Positions 12,749 through 27,900 of a stretch of 64,000 bases of DNA are shown here, piece by piece (positions within the stretch are counted from its first letter, which is position 1; the number at the start of each line of letters is the position of its first letter). The DNA comes from Pipra filicauda (Eukaryota > Chordata > Aves > Passeriformes > Pipridae). The notes beneath the pieces are model-generated. The model was not told where the DNA came from. It did not search any database and was given only the letters and a program-made list of their open reading frames with translations. The DNA lies in the NCBI RefSeq assembly GCF_003945595.2, contig NW_024104509.1, positions 1,860,001 to 1,924,000 on the forward strand, read 5' to 3'. The position numbers and the translations under genes are program-made.

Positions 12749-14922
12749 GCTTGAGCAGAGAAATAAGCAAGGTAAATCAGTTAAAGTAGGTGGTACAAAA
12801 ACTGGAATAGCTCAGTTTTTAAGCTCAAGCATTGTTAATTTTTCTGCCATAGGTCTTCATTCTAAATTGTGCCCTACAAAACTGCTAATTGACCTCTAGG
12901 TCCTGCTATTGGATATAAAAAAGAGGATCTTTTTTTCTTGTCATGTTGTGTAAATGCTAACTGATTTTCTATAATATAGTTTATTTCTACTTTGCCATGG
13001 TTTTTTTTTTATATTAATAATTCTAAAAACAACTATAGGATTTTCTTCCTCCACCATTTTGATTTTCTCTTTTTAACGTCTAGCCACAATTTGAAAACTC
13101 CTTGATCAGTCATCAGTATTAGAGGCGAACACAGAGTCTTTATTGTGCCTGTAACAGCACCACCAACACAACAGTAATTGAAGCCTTTTGGCATTTTTTT
13201 TATGTGTATGTTAATTCAGAACTTAACACCTTTAGGTCTCCCACAATTTGACACTGTCACCATTCTCACACTGGTTATTTACAGTTGATTAAGACCCAGT
13301 TTAAAACACTAAGTTGGAATGACAGACAGTAAAAGGATTGAAAACATTACACATTCCTCTTGCTCCTATAGCTGTAGCAGCTCCCACCGGCATTTTTTTT
13401 ATTGGAAACAGATCAAAAGTTAACCAGGAATAATCACTGAGCTTTCTTTGCTTGACGTACTGTGAGAATATCTGGAGTGTTAATAAAAGTAACAATATCT
13501 GAAGCAGGACAATAGAAGGATTTTAGGAAAGACAGATGTAACCTTAGAAGGAAAACAGTTGCAACTATTGAGCAATAAAATAAATAGTGATTATATGCAT
13601 TGGATTGAGAAGTCACTTCAGATACTATTTGGAAAATGCTACTGATAACTATTAAACAGAAAACTGAACTGCAAGAAGTTTCTCAGATAACAGTAAACAA
13701 AACAAAAAAAAACAAAAACAAAACAAGAACAGATTATTAATGCTTGGGTATCTGACTAAAACACTTTTGATAATGTAGCACAAAAAATCCAATCACATCT
13801 CCTTTCCTTACAACAAAGCCTAAGATTAATCTTGATTATAAATGCTATAAATTTAAATTATTTAATTTTTAGTCTGGATTTGCTAAGTACGAATGTAAAT
13901 TAAATGGGAACTAAGCCCAAAATTGATATTTGCCAAGAGATATTATACAAATAATGCCATAACAAATACTAATCATGTGCATAGCATTAAAAATGTTGAA
14001 AGTATATTATCAACAGTACTGAATTGGCAGCATAGGACTATATACCACTGCAGTCTTTTAAGTAACTTGAGTTACCTCAGATTTGAGGGATTTCCACCAT
14101 CAAAATTGGTTTTTGACATAAATAAATATTTATCAATGGAAGTAGTGAATGGGTAAGAAACAAAAGACTTGTACTTTTACTAAACAATTTGTAAGTCTGT
14201 ATGTAATGTTTATAGAAGACAGTCTATTAGTTTATCAGGTTTTCAGAGCTAAAATATATTAAAGAAAGACTGCAAAATAATTTTAACAATTCATTCACCT
14301 AGTGTTGAAATTTATTAATGCCATTTGAAAGAAAACATGATGCAAGAAATGCTGAGGATTAAACATGTATACACTAAAATTCTGTTCATGATACCTCAGC
14401 CATTAATGAAGTTATATCATGGAATCTCTGTAGTACTTTTTAGAATGATATTTAATTATGAAGAGCGACATATTAAAATTCCAATCAGAAAGCAATGCAT
14501 GTCCACTGACTATACAGTCTTAAAACATCTTTGGGACTCAGTCAATATTAAATCAGTAGACCTGTTCCCCAGGAGCAGCAAAACTTCTTTCAATACACAA
14601 GTTCTTCTAATACAGAAAATAACCGATTTGAGTAGTCAAACGACACTTTACTGACAAAGCAGTTGTCTTCAGAAAATTATAAAACCCAGTGAAACATGAG
14701 AGTTCATAAAGGTAATAAAAATCCACCAAAGAAAATGACTAAAAAAAATAGCTAAATTAAATCTCTTTGACCAGTACAATCTCTTCTCAAGTTTACTGTG
14801 GGTGGTCATCCACAGAAGAAAACAGCAACAGAAGAGATTTTTTTAATTCAGACATACCGCTTTCTTCAAAGACAACAAGAATTAAAAAGGTAGCCCTTAG
14901 GAAGGGTTTGAGGTGGGGAAAG
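12749..14922. other. Intergenic, nothing recognised
   Basis: AT-rich, with A/C-rich low complexity at 13693-13728. The 109-codon open frame at 14325-14654 has no recognisable motif and an AT-driven composition; I do not call it a gene. Confidence 0.5.
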
Positions 14923-14982
14923 TATAAGGAAATAGAACAGAAATAGAATTGTTTGTATAAAGAAATAGAACAGAAATAGAAT
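14923..14982 (+). repeat. 33-bp tandem duplication
   Basis: 'tataaggaaatagaacag...' at 14923 is repeated as 'tataaagaaatagaacag...' at 14956. The unit length is 33 bp, with one substitution in the first 27 bases. It is a simple local duplication. Confidence 0.85.
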
Positions 14983-17900
14983 GTCCAGCTTCATAGGATA
15001 GGCTCTTTACATCACTCAGTCAGTTCCATTCCAACCACGCTTACGATGACAAGGTGCTAATCATTCCCCTCACAGTTAACTCGGAAAACAACAACAGAAA
15101 AATTGTCTGTTAACAACAGAAAAGTCAGAAACAACAAACTCCAAGATTTTGGGGTTACTTTAAAACAATAATCAACACAAATACTTTCAGGTTGAAGGAC
15201 AGACAAATCACACCTCTCCTGAACAATTTTGGTTATCCCTTTCTGGAAGTCCTAGTGCATGACCTGCTTCAGAGCCAACCTGTTGGCTCACACACTATCA
15301 CAATCTGAATAGTACTGCGTGTTGGGGACTTCGTCTTCTCTTCCTTCAATATGTGACACTTCATAAAGCTCCAGCATTTTCCCAACTGCTTTGGTGCTGT
15401 TCTTTTCAACTACAAGGATACACATTGTAAAAAGTAAGCACAGTGACCGACGTATTTCCCATAAAATTGTCTGCTGTACTAATTTTCCAACAACTGGCAA
15501 ACACTCATCAATTGCTTTTGCTTTGGGCATCACTCTTCTAACTGCATTTATAGGAACTTGACCATGAGTCTTGGAGCTAGAGGTTTGTTGCTTGGCAACA
15601 AATTTAGTAGCGTTGTGCCTAGAATTTTCCTAACAACTGCTTCACAGAGTCAGATATACAGGGGTTCTGTAGAAAATCAAACATTAAAACACTTTTTGCT
15701 TTCAATGAAAATCTGAATTACAGTTAACATGGAGCATGTGTTAAATGTTTGTATTATTTCTCAGCATGTTAAATGCCTTTTTTGCTGCTAAACTTAATTT
15801 CCAGTATATACCAAGTTAAACTAAGCCTTACTTTTTATGCAGCATACGTGTGACCCTCTGAGGTGTATCGGATATGTAGTTCACTTCAAGAGCCTATTTT
15901 GTCCTGAAAAAATTCAATAATAATAGTATACTATACTACAGAATTCTTGCATTTTCTCCATACTGACATACATTGCTTTACTGTGGTGGACATAGATATA
16001 CCTGAAATCAACCCATAATAAGTGACACACTTGAAGATTCAGTCACACCAAACATTATTTAGAGAATGGACTTGTCTAAATTCCCTAAGCTCCTCTTAGT
16101 TTGACTTGGTGACTGCTAGTACATTCTACAGCAGAACAAAGACCAAATATGATGAACAAGAGCCAAGAGGCCTTCATCCGCCACTGATCTGCAAATGATT
16201 GAGTCAAAAGATGACGAGTAATATAACAATTTCCCCACATGTTAACATACAGCTTCCCTTCTGCAGAGTGCATTACTCTGAGAGAGATACTCAGCTTTTG
16301 TGGGCACAGTGTTACACCACATTCATGTTTCTCAGGAATCCACACTAGAACTAATGGAGTCATGGTGGTTGTTATAGTATTTGCCAACTGTGAAAACACA
16401 CGCAATCCAAATAGAAAAAATCACACCTAAAATGTAAATCACCTCTCATTATATAGGTCTGACCTTGTTCCGCTGCTGGAGTAGTTAAGAGTGGTGTGAC
16501 TAAACTCATTGAGCTGTGTGGATGTAAATGTTGTGTGACGTTAGCTTCAGGCGTAAGTCTAAACTGAGTGTTGATAATTGATTTAGAACTTTCAGTACTA
16601 GAAGGGTAGAAAAAGAAAAAAATAGAAAGGGTTCACACGCAATGAACAGACTTAAAACCTGAGTATGGGTTGTCAAATGCTGCATCATTCAGGTAACTGA
16701 CGCATATATGAGTGGGTAGGATAGTCACAGTGCTGTCAAGTGCTGACATAATTGATGCAGGATGTACAGAATTACTAAAAGTGGATGCTAAGACTACTGA
16801 CTGCTCTTGTGTGTTCACATCTGTTTGGGCATTGATGCTGTGCTTGACAAACTCATGTCACAAATGAATGGTTAGGCTGCTTAAAGAATTGTCATCGAAG
16901 AGATTGTCAAAAAACAGGTTTTAATATAAATTTGTGAAAGTGCAATTTTAATAGACTTCGATGACAAGGTTCACTCTGTTACTACAGAGATGAAGAATAC
17001 ACAAGGAAGTCAGATTAAAATCAATGTAGATCAATATACATGGAGACTGGGAATGAAAAAGGGTAAAAATGCAAAGGATATGGATAGAAAAAGATAAGTG
17101 TTCAAAAGGGTTTAGCAGCACTTAATCATTGACTTATTTAACATTTATACAGTTATTCAAAAATATTTGCTACAATTATAACAGTGACTTAATAATGGAT
17201 TCAGGATAACAACGTTCATACCGTAGCCAATTCTCTCATAGGGGAACAGATAAAGAGTTATATACATCTGTATCTATGTGTTTAAAGGAATCTATCAAAA
17301 ATTCCCCTCAAGTTCAGTCAAATACTCATATCAAACCCTTAGTGCTTCTGAATGGGCATGGGTTGCACCTCAAGGAGCATATGTGTGTGGAGGCAGTATC
17401 GGCTCAGGCTTCATCATCAGTGGCAGTCTTTCACTTGTGCACTGGAGAGCTGACAGGCTCCAAATGGCATCCCACTGGGAGAGAGGTGCTTGCACAACTG
17501 CCCAGGAGAGCTCAGAGGGCCTCATCTGGGACTTCTGTTCATCGAGTTATGACATGATTTGCTTTAGCCATCTCTCAGTCTCCATCCTTGCCATAACACA
17601 AGTTGGTAGCTACTGGACTTTTTTCTCACAAAGTCCGGTAAAAATGAACTTGGGCCACTTTTTCAAAAGGTCTCATAATAATGGTACCATTTCACTTGAG
17701 TTACAATTCAGGTAAGAATACCAGGAAATTCTTAAGTTTGGTAAAGCAACAGCTGTAGGAAATTCCTGCTAGCACAGAGTGATAGAAAATAAAATGTGGT
17801 CTCTGGTAGCAAGAGGGAATATCTTGTGATCCCATAATTATTCTAAAAATGAAGATACTGTTTTTAAAAAGAAAGTTTAGATTTGGTATCTGCTTAGCCT

Positions 17901-19755
17901 TAGTAATTATAAAATACTAAATTGGAGAGTGTATATTGATTTTTTAATGCTCTCTGAAGTCTCGGATAGGTGCTTACTCACAGGGACTCACTGGATTCCA
18001 TCATGCAGAGTTTTCAGAACGTTACTTTTTATAGTAAAATGTAAAGTCCAATGTACATGTGATTGCTGAGTAATCACAATGTTTATGGCATTTTTTTTAC
18101 CACACAGTAAGGTACGTGTTGAAGACATTTTTTATTATTTTGGGATTTTTCAATAATAGATTTCCAGATAAACTTTTAATACAGTTAGAATATTTATTGT
18201 CTTTTGAAACAAAATCTATTTCTGGGGTGATTTACCCAAGAAGTCTACGATAAGTATTACTCAGGAGATGTTATTATTGACTTGACTTTGGACCTATCTT
18301 CCCAAAACAAATTATGTTTTAATAACTTAAAGTTAATTACAGAAATTAAAAAATAATACTTTGATATGAATGAGAGGAATGAGAAATTCTCTATTATTCA
18401 GTGGAACTCAATCTGGAAGGAAGGACAACTACAGATAAATGTGATAGAAAATTTTTAGCTGGTATAACTTCATTGATTTCAACACATAACAGTAAGCTAA
18501 ATGTAGTTTTTGTTATTTACACTGTGTGATACAAATCACACTCTTTTTCTACATCAGAACTATACCAGAAGTGCACATTTTCATATTTTTTCGGGTTTTT
18601 TTCCCTCTTTGACTCAAGATCTTACTTTCTGTAAGTTGGGATTTGCGTTTATGTACTTTGGAAAACCTCTAGTTCTCCAAGTAGTTGATTTTAATTTTTC
18701 TGCAATCATTCCCATTACTGTGTCAGTTCAGAAAAGAAAAGTCTAACCTAATACTTCTTTTAGCAAGCTATTCCAGCAAGCAGATGGGCAAAAGGTGTAA
18801 ACTGGGGCTGTATCCCTTCCTTATATCCTCAATTCATTTTCAGCCTTCCTGACAACTAGAGAGGTCAAACAATTGATGCCTAAGCCTACGGCAATTCAGT
18901 TTACAAAATCTCACAGAAGTTGTAAACCTTCATTTCTGGTAGCCTGTTATGTAAGGTTACCCACGGCTGGAGCAGTCTGTTACAACTTCACTTTGCCAAA
19001 GAAGAGTTATGCTCTAGTCTAGTCTAGTGAGATGGAACTATCTACATTAACTTTGCATAAATATGTAGTGTAATATTGTATGTAACAGGTTTAACATCAG
19101 CTTTACAGAGTTTTGCCTATTTTTGCTGGGACTTCAGCCAAATTGTCATCATTTTTCCCTTTTCTTCTGTTTTCTCATGAACACAATTTTTCAGATGTTA
19201 TAAAACATTTATCTGAATTTATAAATGTGTGCAAGGGTCTCTTTGATAAGGGGAAAAAAGCTATTATGCACTGTAGAAGACCCATTTCAGAAAGATAAGT
19301 TAATTTACAACTTAGGAAATTTGATCTTTCCCACTTATCAATGTGTGCACACAGGTGCAATACAGAAGGATCTGCTAGTTAAAACTGACAAAACCACAGA
19401 AAAACTATTTTGTTTGCTTTTTATCTTTAAAAATATATGTATGTTCTTAATTTGGAATCAGACATTTCTAACTTGTGTATTTTCCAGTACAAAGACACAG
19501 AATGCTGTCATGAGCACAGAAGTTATATGCTCTAGATAATCAAGTATAAAAATAGTCTAACAGTCACCTTTTTGGCATCCTACACCCAGTTGACTGGTTT
19601 TGTCATACAGCACTGTATGTTAACCGTAATATACCTTCTGTAAAATACTAATCCCAGGTGTGATATTTGCAAGGTGAAATGCAGCAGCCTAAACCTACCC
19701 CCTGTCACAATTTATTCTTGTACTTTTGAAATGTAACTGTGAGGTAAAAGTCACA
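14983..19755. other. Intergenic; unidentified minus-strand ORFs, no assigned gene
   Basis: Three minus-strand open stretches (15288-15635, 16085-16405, 16633-16850) look less AT-driven than the surroundings and are discussed in the findings. A GC-richer patch at 17330-17560 carries the longest open frame of the window (145 codons, 17278-17715, + strand). That frame starts at GTG and has no recognised domain. A short (CTAGT)n repeat sits at 19012-19028. No gene is assigned. Confidence 0.45.
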
Positions 19756-20182
19756 AAATGACAGAATGACAGAATATTCTGAGTTGGAAGGGACCCACAA
19801 TGATCATGGAATCCAACTCTTAGCCCTGCACAGAACCATCCCCAAGAGTCACACCATGTGCCTGAGAGCGTTGTCCAAACACTTCTTGAATTTTGGCAGG
19901 TTTGGTGCTGGGATCGCTTTCCAAGGGAGACTATTCCAGTGCCCAGCCACCCTCTGGATGAAGAACCTTTTTCTAATATCTAACCGAAACCTTCTCTGAC
20001 ACAACTTCTGTGCTGTCCTTCAGGTGCTTTTCAACACTTTCCAGAATAATTGTCTCCATAACTTTACCAGGCACTGAAGTGAGACTGACAGACCTGTGGT
20101 TTCCAGGGTCATCCTTTTTGCTTTTTTTGAAAACTGGGACAGTGTTCACCAAATTCCAGTCAGCTGGGACCTCTCCTCTCAC
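19756..20182 (-). repeat. CR1 LINE, antisense, with internal deletion
   Basis: The left end is an antisense CR1 3' terminus (agaatattctgagttggaag, then 'gacccacaatgatcat'), running to about 20000. It is joined directly to an antisense fragment from much further upstream in ORF2. On the minus strand, 20182 to about 20000 reads FKKSKKDDPGNHRSVSLTSV and then PGKVMETIILESVEKHL, the CR1 RT finger region. About 1.3 kb of intervening ORF2 is missing, so this is either an internally deleted copy or two adjacent fragments. Confidence 0.82.
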
Positions 20183-21589
20183 TTAGGGTTACATCTATCC
20201 TACTCAGAACAAAAGTATATTCTACTGACTTTGCATTACTAAGGGAAATAAAGCCTAATATATAGACTTTTTTCTCTTCAGTAATCATTCTCTCATTTTA
20301 TTTTCTTTTTTGGGAGGCAAATTATGATAGCAGTGGATGCAAAACACAGCTGACCTATAACTACATATGTATTCCTTTACATCTCTGTTTGCTAGCTTCT
20401 AAACCCTAGTAGCACTATGTCCCATGCAAGGAACTCTTTAAAGGTAACTAGAATTTTCAATCAATACTTTTGAATTTAAAATTACAATTTAAATTCTCCT
20501 TTCATCCTTGCTTTGTCAAACAGCTAGAATTAGGTGCAGGTTAAAATAGAACATCCCTCAGTGTTCTACAACAGCTTCTCCTAAAAGTTTTCAAGTGAGG
20601 TATATTTGTAGGTAAGTAAATTCTCTGGGTCATGTGGAGCTGGCTGTATACACGTCAGGAAAATGAATATTCCCATAGCTGTAGAAATGCACAATCCACA
20701 ACATGTTTATCTTATGATTATTGCAACCACACCTCTTTGCCAGTGCAATATGTTAAGTTCTGTGGGTGTTCAAAATGACTTAGTGATTGCAAAGATACAG
20801 GTGCTCATATACTTTGGGCACAGATGTCACACTGTTTATCATTTGCAGAATGCATTTAGAAAGCTAATATTTGTGTTCTTCTTATACAGGACATACCCTG
20901 CCCCAGGAATTAAAAGGACTAAAATGAAAAAAAAAACAAAAACAAACCAAAAAAGCCCTCTGCTGAAGATGTTGGAATTTTTAAAGTTATTTTTCCCTAT
21001 GTGAAATGGAAGTATCAAACAATTTCCTTGGAAAAATAAAAAGAAAAATCTCAGACAACCTGCAAAACTCTGTCCTCCATTGCCTGAATTTGTAACTAAT
21101 TTGCTTTTTTGTGTTCAGTCTGAAACAAGGTGTTGTAGAACCCCCCTTTCCCATCCTCCCTAACCAGCTCATTCTCCCCAAAGTCCAAGCCCCAGCTGTG
21201 CCCCAGCACCCTGTGCTCATGCCGTCCCTCTCCTTGCTGTTCCAAAGACGTCCAGGGTGGTTAGGATTTGTCAGGTCACACCTCGGCCTGTCAGGACATG
21301 GCGCGTCCTTTGCCCTGCTGCAGCCCATTGCTTCATTTCATCTGCACAGAGCCTGGCGACGAGCTGGCCTTGTTAGACACGAATAACCACAGCCAGCCAA
21401 AACTAGCTGGCTATTTTCTTCCTGCTTACCTGTCACAGCCCTCAGGGTTTTGCTGAATTAGTCAGTGCTGTTATTAACCCTAATCTGGGTTACAGTAAAG
21501 AAGCAAGTGCTACATGCACACTTACATGCAGGTGTGCGCAGGCACATACAGGTATGGAGTCCAGCAAGAGCTTCTGGTTCTGGGCTTGA
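20183..21589. other. Intergenic, nothing recognised
   Basis: AT-rich up to about 21.1 kb, with A-rich simple sequence at 20924-20956. GC content then rises from 21.1 kb. A short inverted repeat AGCCAG/CTGGCT spans 21391-21412. No gene is assigned. Confidence 0.5.
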
Positions 21590-21946
21590 GTGGTGAGGAC
21601 TAGGCTACATCCCTGGCCCTTGCCTCTCCCACCTCTCTCCTTTCTCCTCTTCCTCTTTCCACAGCACATTGACTGCTGAAACTCCTCCTCACCCAGCTCT
21701 GCTCTGTTTTGAGCCTCTCCCACTGCTTTCTCAGTGTTTCCCTCATTCTTCTGGTTTGTTCTACCCCTTCCCCTCCCTTGGTCTGACACCATGTTTTCTT
21801 CACCGCTCTTCTTTTCTTCAACCTGACCCACAGTGACTGTCCCCCTCCAGCCTGCTGGCCTCCCTTTCATAATCCGCTCTCCCCTTCCACCTCTACTTCT
21901 CACATTGTCTCCCTAGCTTTTACCACCCCTCTTTTCTCCATCCCAG
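21590..21946. repeat. Pyrimidine-rich, GC-rich block
   Basis: A C/T-dominated block on the + strand (clusters such as cctctttcc and ccccttcccctccc) runs for about 350 bp. On the minus strand its purine richness gives long open frames rich in Arg, Glu, Gly and Lys; these are compositional artefacts. The block ends in a strong polypyrimidine tract and AG at 21945-21946, which resembles a 3' splice site. Confidence 0.6.
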
Positions 21947-24900
21947 TTTGAATCTGGAGCAGGGACATCCATTGAAGAGGTGAGGTCTTACTCCTGGCAA
22001 GCCGTACAGCCTCAGCTGCAACCACGGCAAACACTCCTGTTGTCCTTTCTGCTTTCTGCAGGCTCCCGTCCCCATCTCAGCTAGAGAGAGGAAACCTCAG
22101 GCGCAGAAACATGGGATTTTTGGCCAGCCTTCTCCTGAGCCTGGGGCAAAAAAGCGCCCTTCTAAACATTGCATTGAACACAATATATGCAGACTTGAAA
22201 ATTGACTCTCGCTTTACTTTAAAACTGCCATTTCATTACAGGTTGTGCTGTCAAGCCCAACAACTAACCTACCTGTAACAGTAGTATGAGAGCAGAACCA
22301 GGACAGTAGTGGGTGCTGAAGTATTCTCTAACTAGAAGAAAGAATCTGACAGCACAATGTTGGATTGCTTATATTGCTTTGATGATTTTGCAAGACATCT
22401 TTGCCTTTTGTTGGAAATGAAGCGCAAATCTGTTCTCAGGTTCTTCTTCTTCCCTGCTTTTCAGCCTTAACCTTATTTGCATCTCCTCCCCCTCCTTCCT
22501 TTTTTCTTTTCCTTTCTCCATCCCCTTTAAGTTGTAATTCAATCTCTTCCAACTCATGATCTCTTTTCTTTTTTTGGCACTCCCTCCACCCTCTCTCTCA
22601 TTAGTTTAACTTGAGTTAATTAGGAATAGTAGGCAGCCCTCAATCTGTTATGTGTTAAAACAGAACAATCCAAAACAGAGGCACAGACACAGCTACGTGA
22701 TTTCATTGTCTAAGGGAGACAGAAAACCAGTGGGGATTCTCTTATCTAGACTAACATCTTCCCAATGGTTAATCTAACTGGCTTTAAAATGTACCGCAAA
22801 TGCAGATCTGGGATAACAATCTTTCCCTGTTTCCTTTTCTTTCCTTTTTTTTTTCATTTCATCATTGGCAAGAATGAGTGAATTGGATTGACATGGAGGT
22901 GATAGAGGAAGAGAAATAGTCTACACGTCAAAATGACAATGTATATTACATGGTTAACAGAATGAGTGGTACGTGCAATGGCTGCGGGTATTTTCATCTG
23001 CCGTGTTGTACAATAATCTCCTTTTTTTTCCCCTAAGTGTATCATCAAGATCACTCGCAATTCCATGCAGATTAAGTGTTTGCTTGAAGGATCTCTTTCT
23101 AAGAGTAATATCATTTGATAAATGTGAAACTGAAACAAGTATTCACTTGTTGTTATTACTGAATTGTGTATATATAGAGGTCATGCCTGGTATTCTGACT
23201 GTAGTGCTGATCACAGACCCTAGGGCAGAGCGTGCTGAGGAAGTGAAATATAACAGATCTAAGAAATCAAGTCCTGATTCTAAAGGTAAGGCCTTGCATT
23301 TTTGACTGATTACATATGGTACTCTTTGAATGAAATGTATGCTTAGGAAAGTCAGGTATAACTGCAAACTAATAAAAAAATATATGCCTGCATTAAACAT
23401 ACTTATATCTGTGAGTGCTTTCATAAATGTGTATGTAAAAACATAAATACATAAAATTTGAATCCTCAAGGATTGTCATATAAGATTCATGAACTATTGA
23501 CAGCCACGTTTACAGTAATTGCTACATTAAATTGCTGATTTTGTATGTATGTGCCTTCATGCTTATGAAGTTCCATGGCAGTAATTTGTGTTAATAATCT
23601 ATCTATTAATTAGCAATGCTAATGTAATAATGCTTTAAAATTAAACAAATCCCATGGTCCTTTTGAAATCTGATATCCAGGATATAGAACGAAAAACCTG
23701 TTGCAAAGAAAAGAGAGAAAAGACATTGAAAGTATTGCAATAAAAATGTCATTGAATGTGTTAAGAGAAAATAATTTCCTTTCTGCCAAAACCATCTCTT
23801 TATGACAGAAAAGACATTAGACTACTAGGGCACAAAAGGAATGCTTAATGAATGACAAAGTACAAGCTTGATTATCAGAACATACAAGAGTAGATAATAT
23901 TCCCTCAAAAATACACCCTTGGTGGTTTTATTGGGGGGAGATGTGAGAAATTTCTAGCTGGACATAGTCAACATGAGACCAAACATCTCCATAAGGAGAT
24001 GTTGCAAGAAGCATAGGAGTTTTTCACAGTTTATTGTTAATATACTGTTTATTTATTTCCTCAACTACTGGTACAATTATCTGCAAACTTCATTAGATCC
24101 AGTGAGGAGACAGATTTGGCCCTTAGAATATTCCTCTGTTTAATCTTTTCTTTCTATAGTAATGCAAAAATGTAGTGATTACTGTGGGTATCCTTTATAT
24201 CACAGATGAAAAATTATTCTTTTTTCTCCTAATGAATCAAAAGAATTTAAGTAACACCTTATTTCAGTATTGATAATACTGTTTAATTTACCCAATCTTT
24301 CACATATGTTTTAGATCACAACATGAGTGTGCCATAAGAAAATCCAAGACTTTATAAATCCCTATACTCGATGACATTAATAATTTTATGCAGTGATGCC
24401 ATTATTATTTTACAAAGTTTTGACATGAGAGAGTATATCAGTTCCAGTGTTACATGGAAACCATTAAACTTGTATGAACTTATATATAAATCCATTATTT
24501 AGTCAGAAAGTAATATAGTAGAGGAAAATAGTGAAACTAAATTAATCCAGCATCTATCCAAAAGATATCTAGAAAGTGCATACCATTAGAAAGGCAGAAA
24601 ATAATTGCCACTTTATCACACATACAGTAAACATACTGGTATTTTTTTCAAGAGTAAACATAGATATACCCCCACATGCAGCAGATAAGAACCATGGTTC
24701 CTATCATTTCTTGTAGCTTTCCCATCAAACTCACGTGCAAGCCCCTGTAATAGTTTCATGCCTAAAACAGCACAATTTTCAGTGCAATCCACACAAAACT
24801 CCTTTCTTCCTTTAAAATATAAACTGATTTGGCAAGAGTAGGGGAAAGATAGTGCTGTGGTCTAAGAACCATTTTGGTATGTAATAAACCAGAGCACGTA

Positions 24901-27900
24901 TTTGTCACAGGCTGGGTGGAATGACTGGAAGATTATTATGTAATGCAAAGCAGAGCCACAGTCCTGAGTGTTCTCAATTCACTGCTATGTATGAAATTCA
25001 GTTCAGACAGAGTTTTGACAGAAAGCTTTGTTTGAGCCATGCTCAGTATGACACAATGTGAAAGTTTCAGAATACAAGATAAGATAATAAACAGCTACAG
25101 AACAAAAAGAAAAGTAACTTAGAAAATGCATGGGTAATGCGAAAGGTGGCTGTGTCCTGTGAGTGTTAGTGGCACACAGTGATTCATATGCGTGGTTGTC
25201 TAACCCAAAATACTAAAAAAGCATAAAGCCAATAGTTTTATATAATATCCTTTAAGAAACACTGCTTTGAATTGTATTAATAACTTTGATACTAAAAACT
25301 CCAGTAAATAATTTTAGTGTGATGACAATTTATCATGTGCTGCTAATGCTTACATTTGCTTTGCAGCTGATTTTGCCTTGTTCTTGAGACACATAGAGAT
25401 AGATTCATAAAGACAAATATACTTGTAGGAGGAAACAGTGGTGTTTTGACACTTGAAAAAATTATATTTTTGGATTTGATATAGTGCTAAAACTCACCTC
25501 AAAATTAAAACTCAGTCTAAGAAATATTTAAAAATTTAGACAGAATGCTAAAAAAATACATAAAAGCTAATACTGCTATCTAGACAAAAATGATGCAGGA
25601 AAACAGAAAAGAGGTAATGAAAGCAGAAAGGCAATAAAACTCATAATGTTTGAGCTGTAGCAATAGAATTTGTGAACTCAAAGAATTTTTTAAAGCTAAA
25701 TATAGAAGAATATTAACTATAATCAGAGTCATCTTGTGCCCAGAAACACAGAATATTAATCGGATTGCTAATTTCCTCAGAAGCCAGGGGTTCAGTAGAA
25801 AGTTTTGATGATTAGTAAGCTTCAATCTGTTAAAAGAGATGCTGGAAAAGAATTTAGAAAATCAGTACATCTCACTGTACACAGAAATTTTTGCATCTTC
25901 ATATAGCAGCAAAAAATCAATAAACAAGATTTTTTTTCCCTCTTTTGCCCAGAGATTTTTGAATGCTTTTATATTTTAGTCCTGGAGAGAGACATCTGAA
26001 ATTATTAGGACAAAAAGCAGACATATTCTTACTGTAATGAAATTAACCACCCAAAATATCCTTTCCTTTTTTGAAGCCAGAACATTCCTTTTTACAAACA
26101 CTCCCTTTTTAATCCACTGGCAAGCTTCTGGAAATGCTCACCATCAGGCAAGGTGCTTTCTATCTTTAATATTCATGCTGAATTTTCCATATTGGCTGTA
26201 CAGCCATGGGCACAAACTGATTTGACAAAATGCCTTTACATAATACTCAGGTTAGTATCCCCTCTTGATTGCTAGCATAATGCTTAAGCCTAATTTGAGC
26301 AAATAAATTTAATTTGTCTTTTTTTTCTAATTTCTATTAGCATTAACAGTTATTCCAAAATTAGTAAAGAAAGTTTAGCTCCCTAAGAAGTACCATCTTT
26401 TCAGATCAAAGCAAGCAGCTTTTTTTGTGGGTCAGATCTGGGGAAAAATGAGAAAGAAAATAGAGAACTTTTATTTGGAGGTATTCGTAAAGTTATGACA
26501 CTCTCATTTTTTGTGTTTTGAATTTTAAAACTTTTTTCCAAAACAAATTGTCATGACTAATTTTGAGAAATATTCTTTGTGGTCTTTGTATAAACTGAAC
26601 AATGAAATACTGTACTAAAGTACATAGCCACAGAAATATGTTGTCAGTGTGTATTATTTAACAAATTCTACACTTCAATTTATGATGGAATTAGGGATTG
26701 GATAGGACAAAAATGAATGAATTTGAAATGCCATATCAAAAATTCACTCATTAACTTTTAGCAGTTATCACTGTTAAATAGTCAGAAAGCTATTTCTCTA
26801 CATTCATTTTAAAAAAGTTAGTAGATTTGATCTTGACTTGTATTTAAACACATTATTTGTACAACTGTAGCTTCACTAAAACTACACATCATAGTCTAAT
26901 AGAATAAAATGTTCATATTATTTTGCTTTACATGCCATCAAAAAGAGAAGAAACGGGAAAATAAATCATGAGACAAATATTGTCAACAAATTTCACACTT
27001 TGTCTTTCAGAACTTCTTACACTGCTATGATTAAATATTTTTAATTGGATTACATGAACTGAAAATGCAGTTCTTCAAATACTGAACATTTCTGAACTGT
27101 GAGTACTAAATGCATTGATAAATTTAATTCCATACAGTGACAACTTACTAGTCTTCTTTTGATTTAATATGAACTTACATGACTTTTCTAGTTAGTTAAA
27201 CCTGCTCTCATCTTACAGTTCTTCCTCTTCATTGCAAATTACAGCACTTGAATCTCATATAATTTCTCCTCAGCGGACAGATATTCTGCAGTTTTTCTTA
27301 GAACAATCCTGAGTAGAAACAGATTTTTCTTTGCTTTTTGCAGAAATATGACATTATTCTTTTCCACCATTAAGTGTCCTTTGCAATGCAGGATACTTTG
27401 CAAATGAATATATAGATAGGTTTGGGTTTCTAAGAACTCATGATGATGGAAGATATTAGACAAGTACCACACAGGCACTACACAATTATTGCAAGTATAT
27501 TTTTAATTTTTTTTTTTTAATTTGATTTCTGACAAGAAATCACCTATGTGGATTTTTCCGATTCAATTTGCTACTGATGAAATATTTAAAAAGGAAACTT
27601 AGTCTTATGAAAAACAGACAAGAAACAAAAACAGACGGCAGACTCCATTCTGGTACTGCAGTTTCATTGGTGCAACAGTTAGTCGTGAAAGAAGAGCAAA
27701 ACATTATTATAGTGCACAGAGTATCTAGCTGTCAACTTTACCACTCACACTTGCAGTGTACTGCGGTGATTTAAAACAGGACAGAGGGAAAGGAGGTCTA
27801 CTAAAGAACTGTTAAAAGTGAAGTGTCAGTGTTAGAAATGAGATTGAGAGCTCCTGTATGTCCCTAACTACTGCAATTAACTGATTAGTATACAATGTTT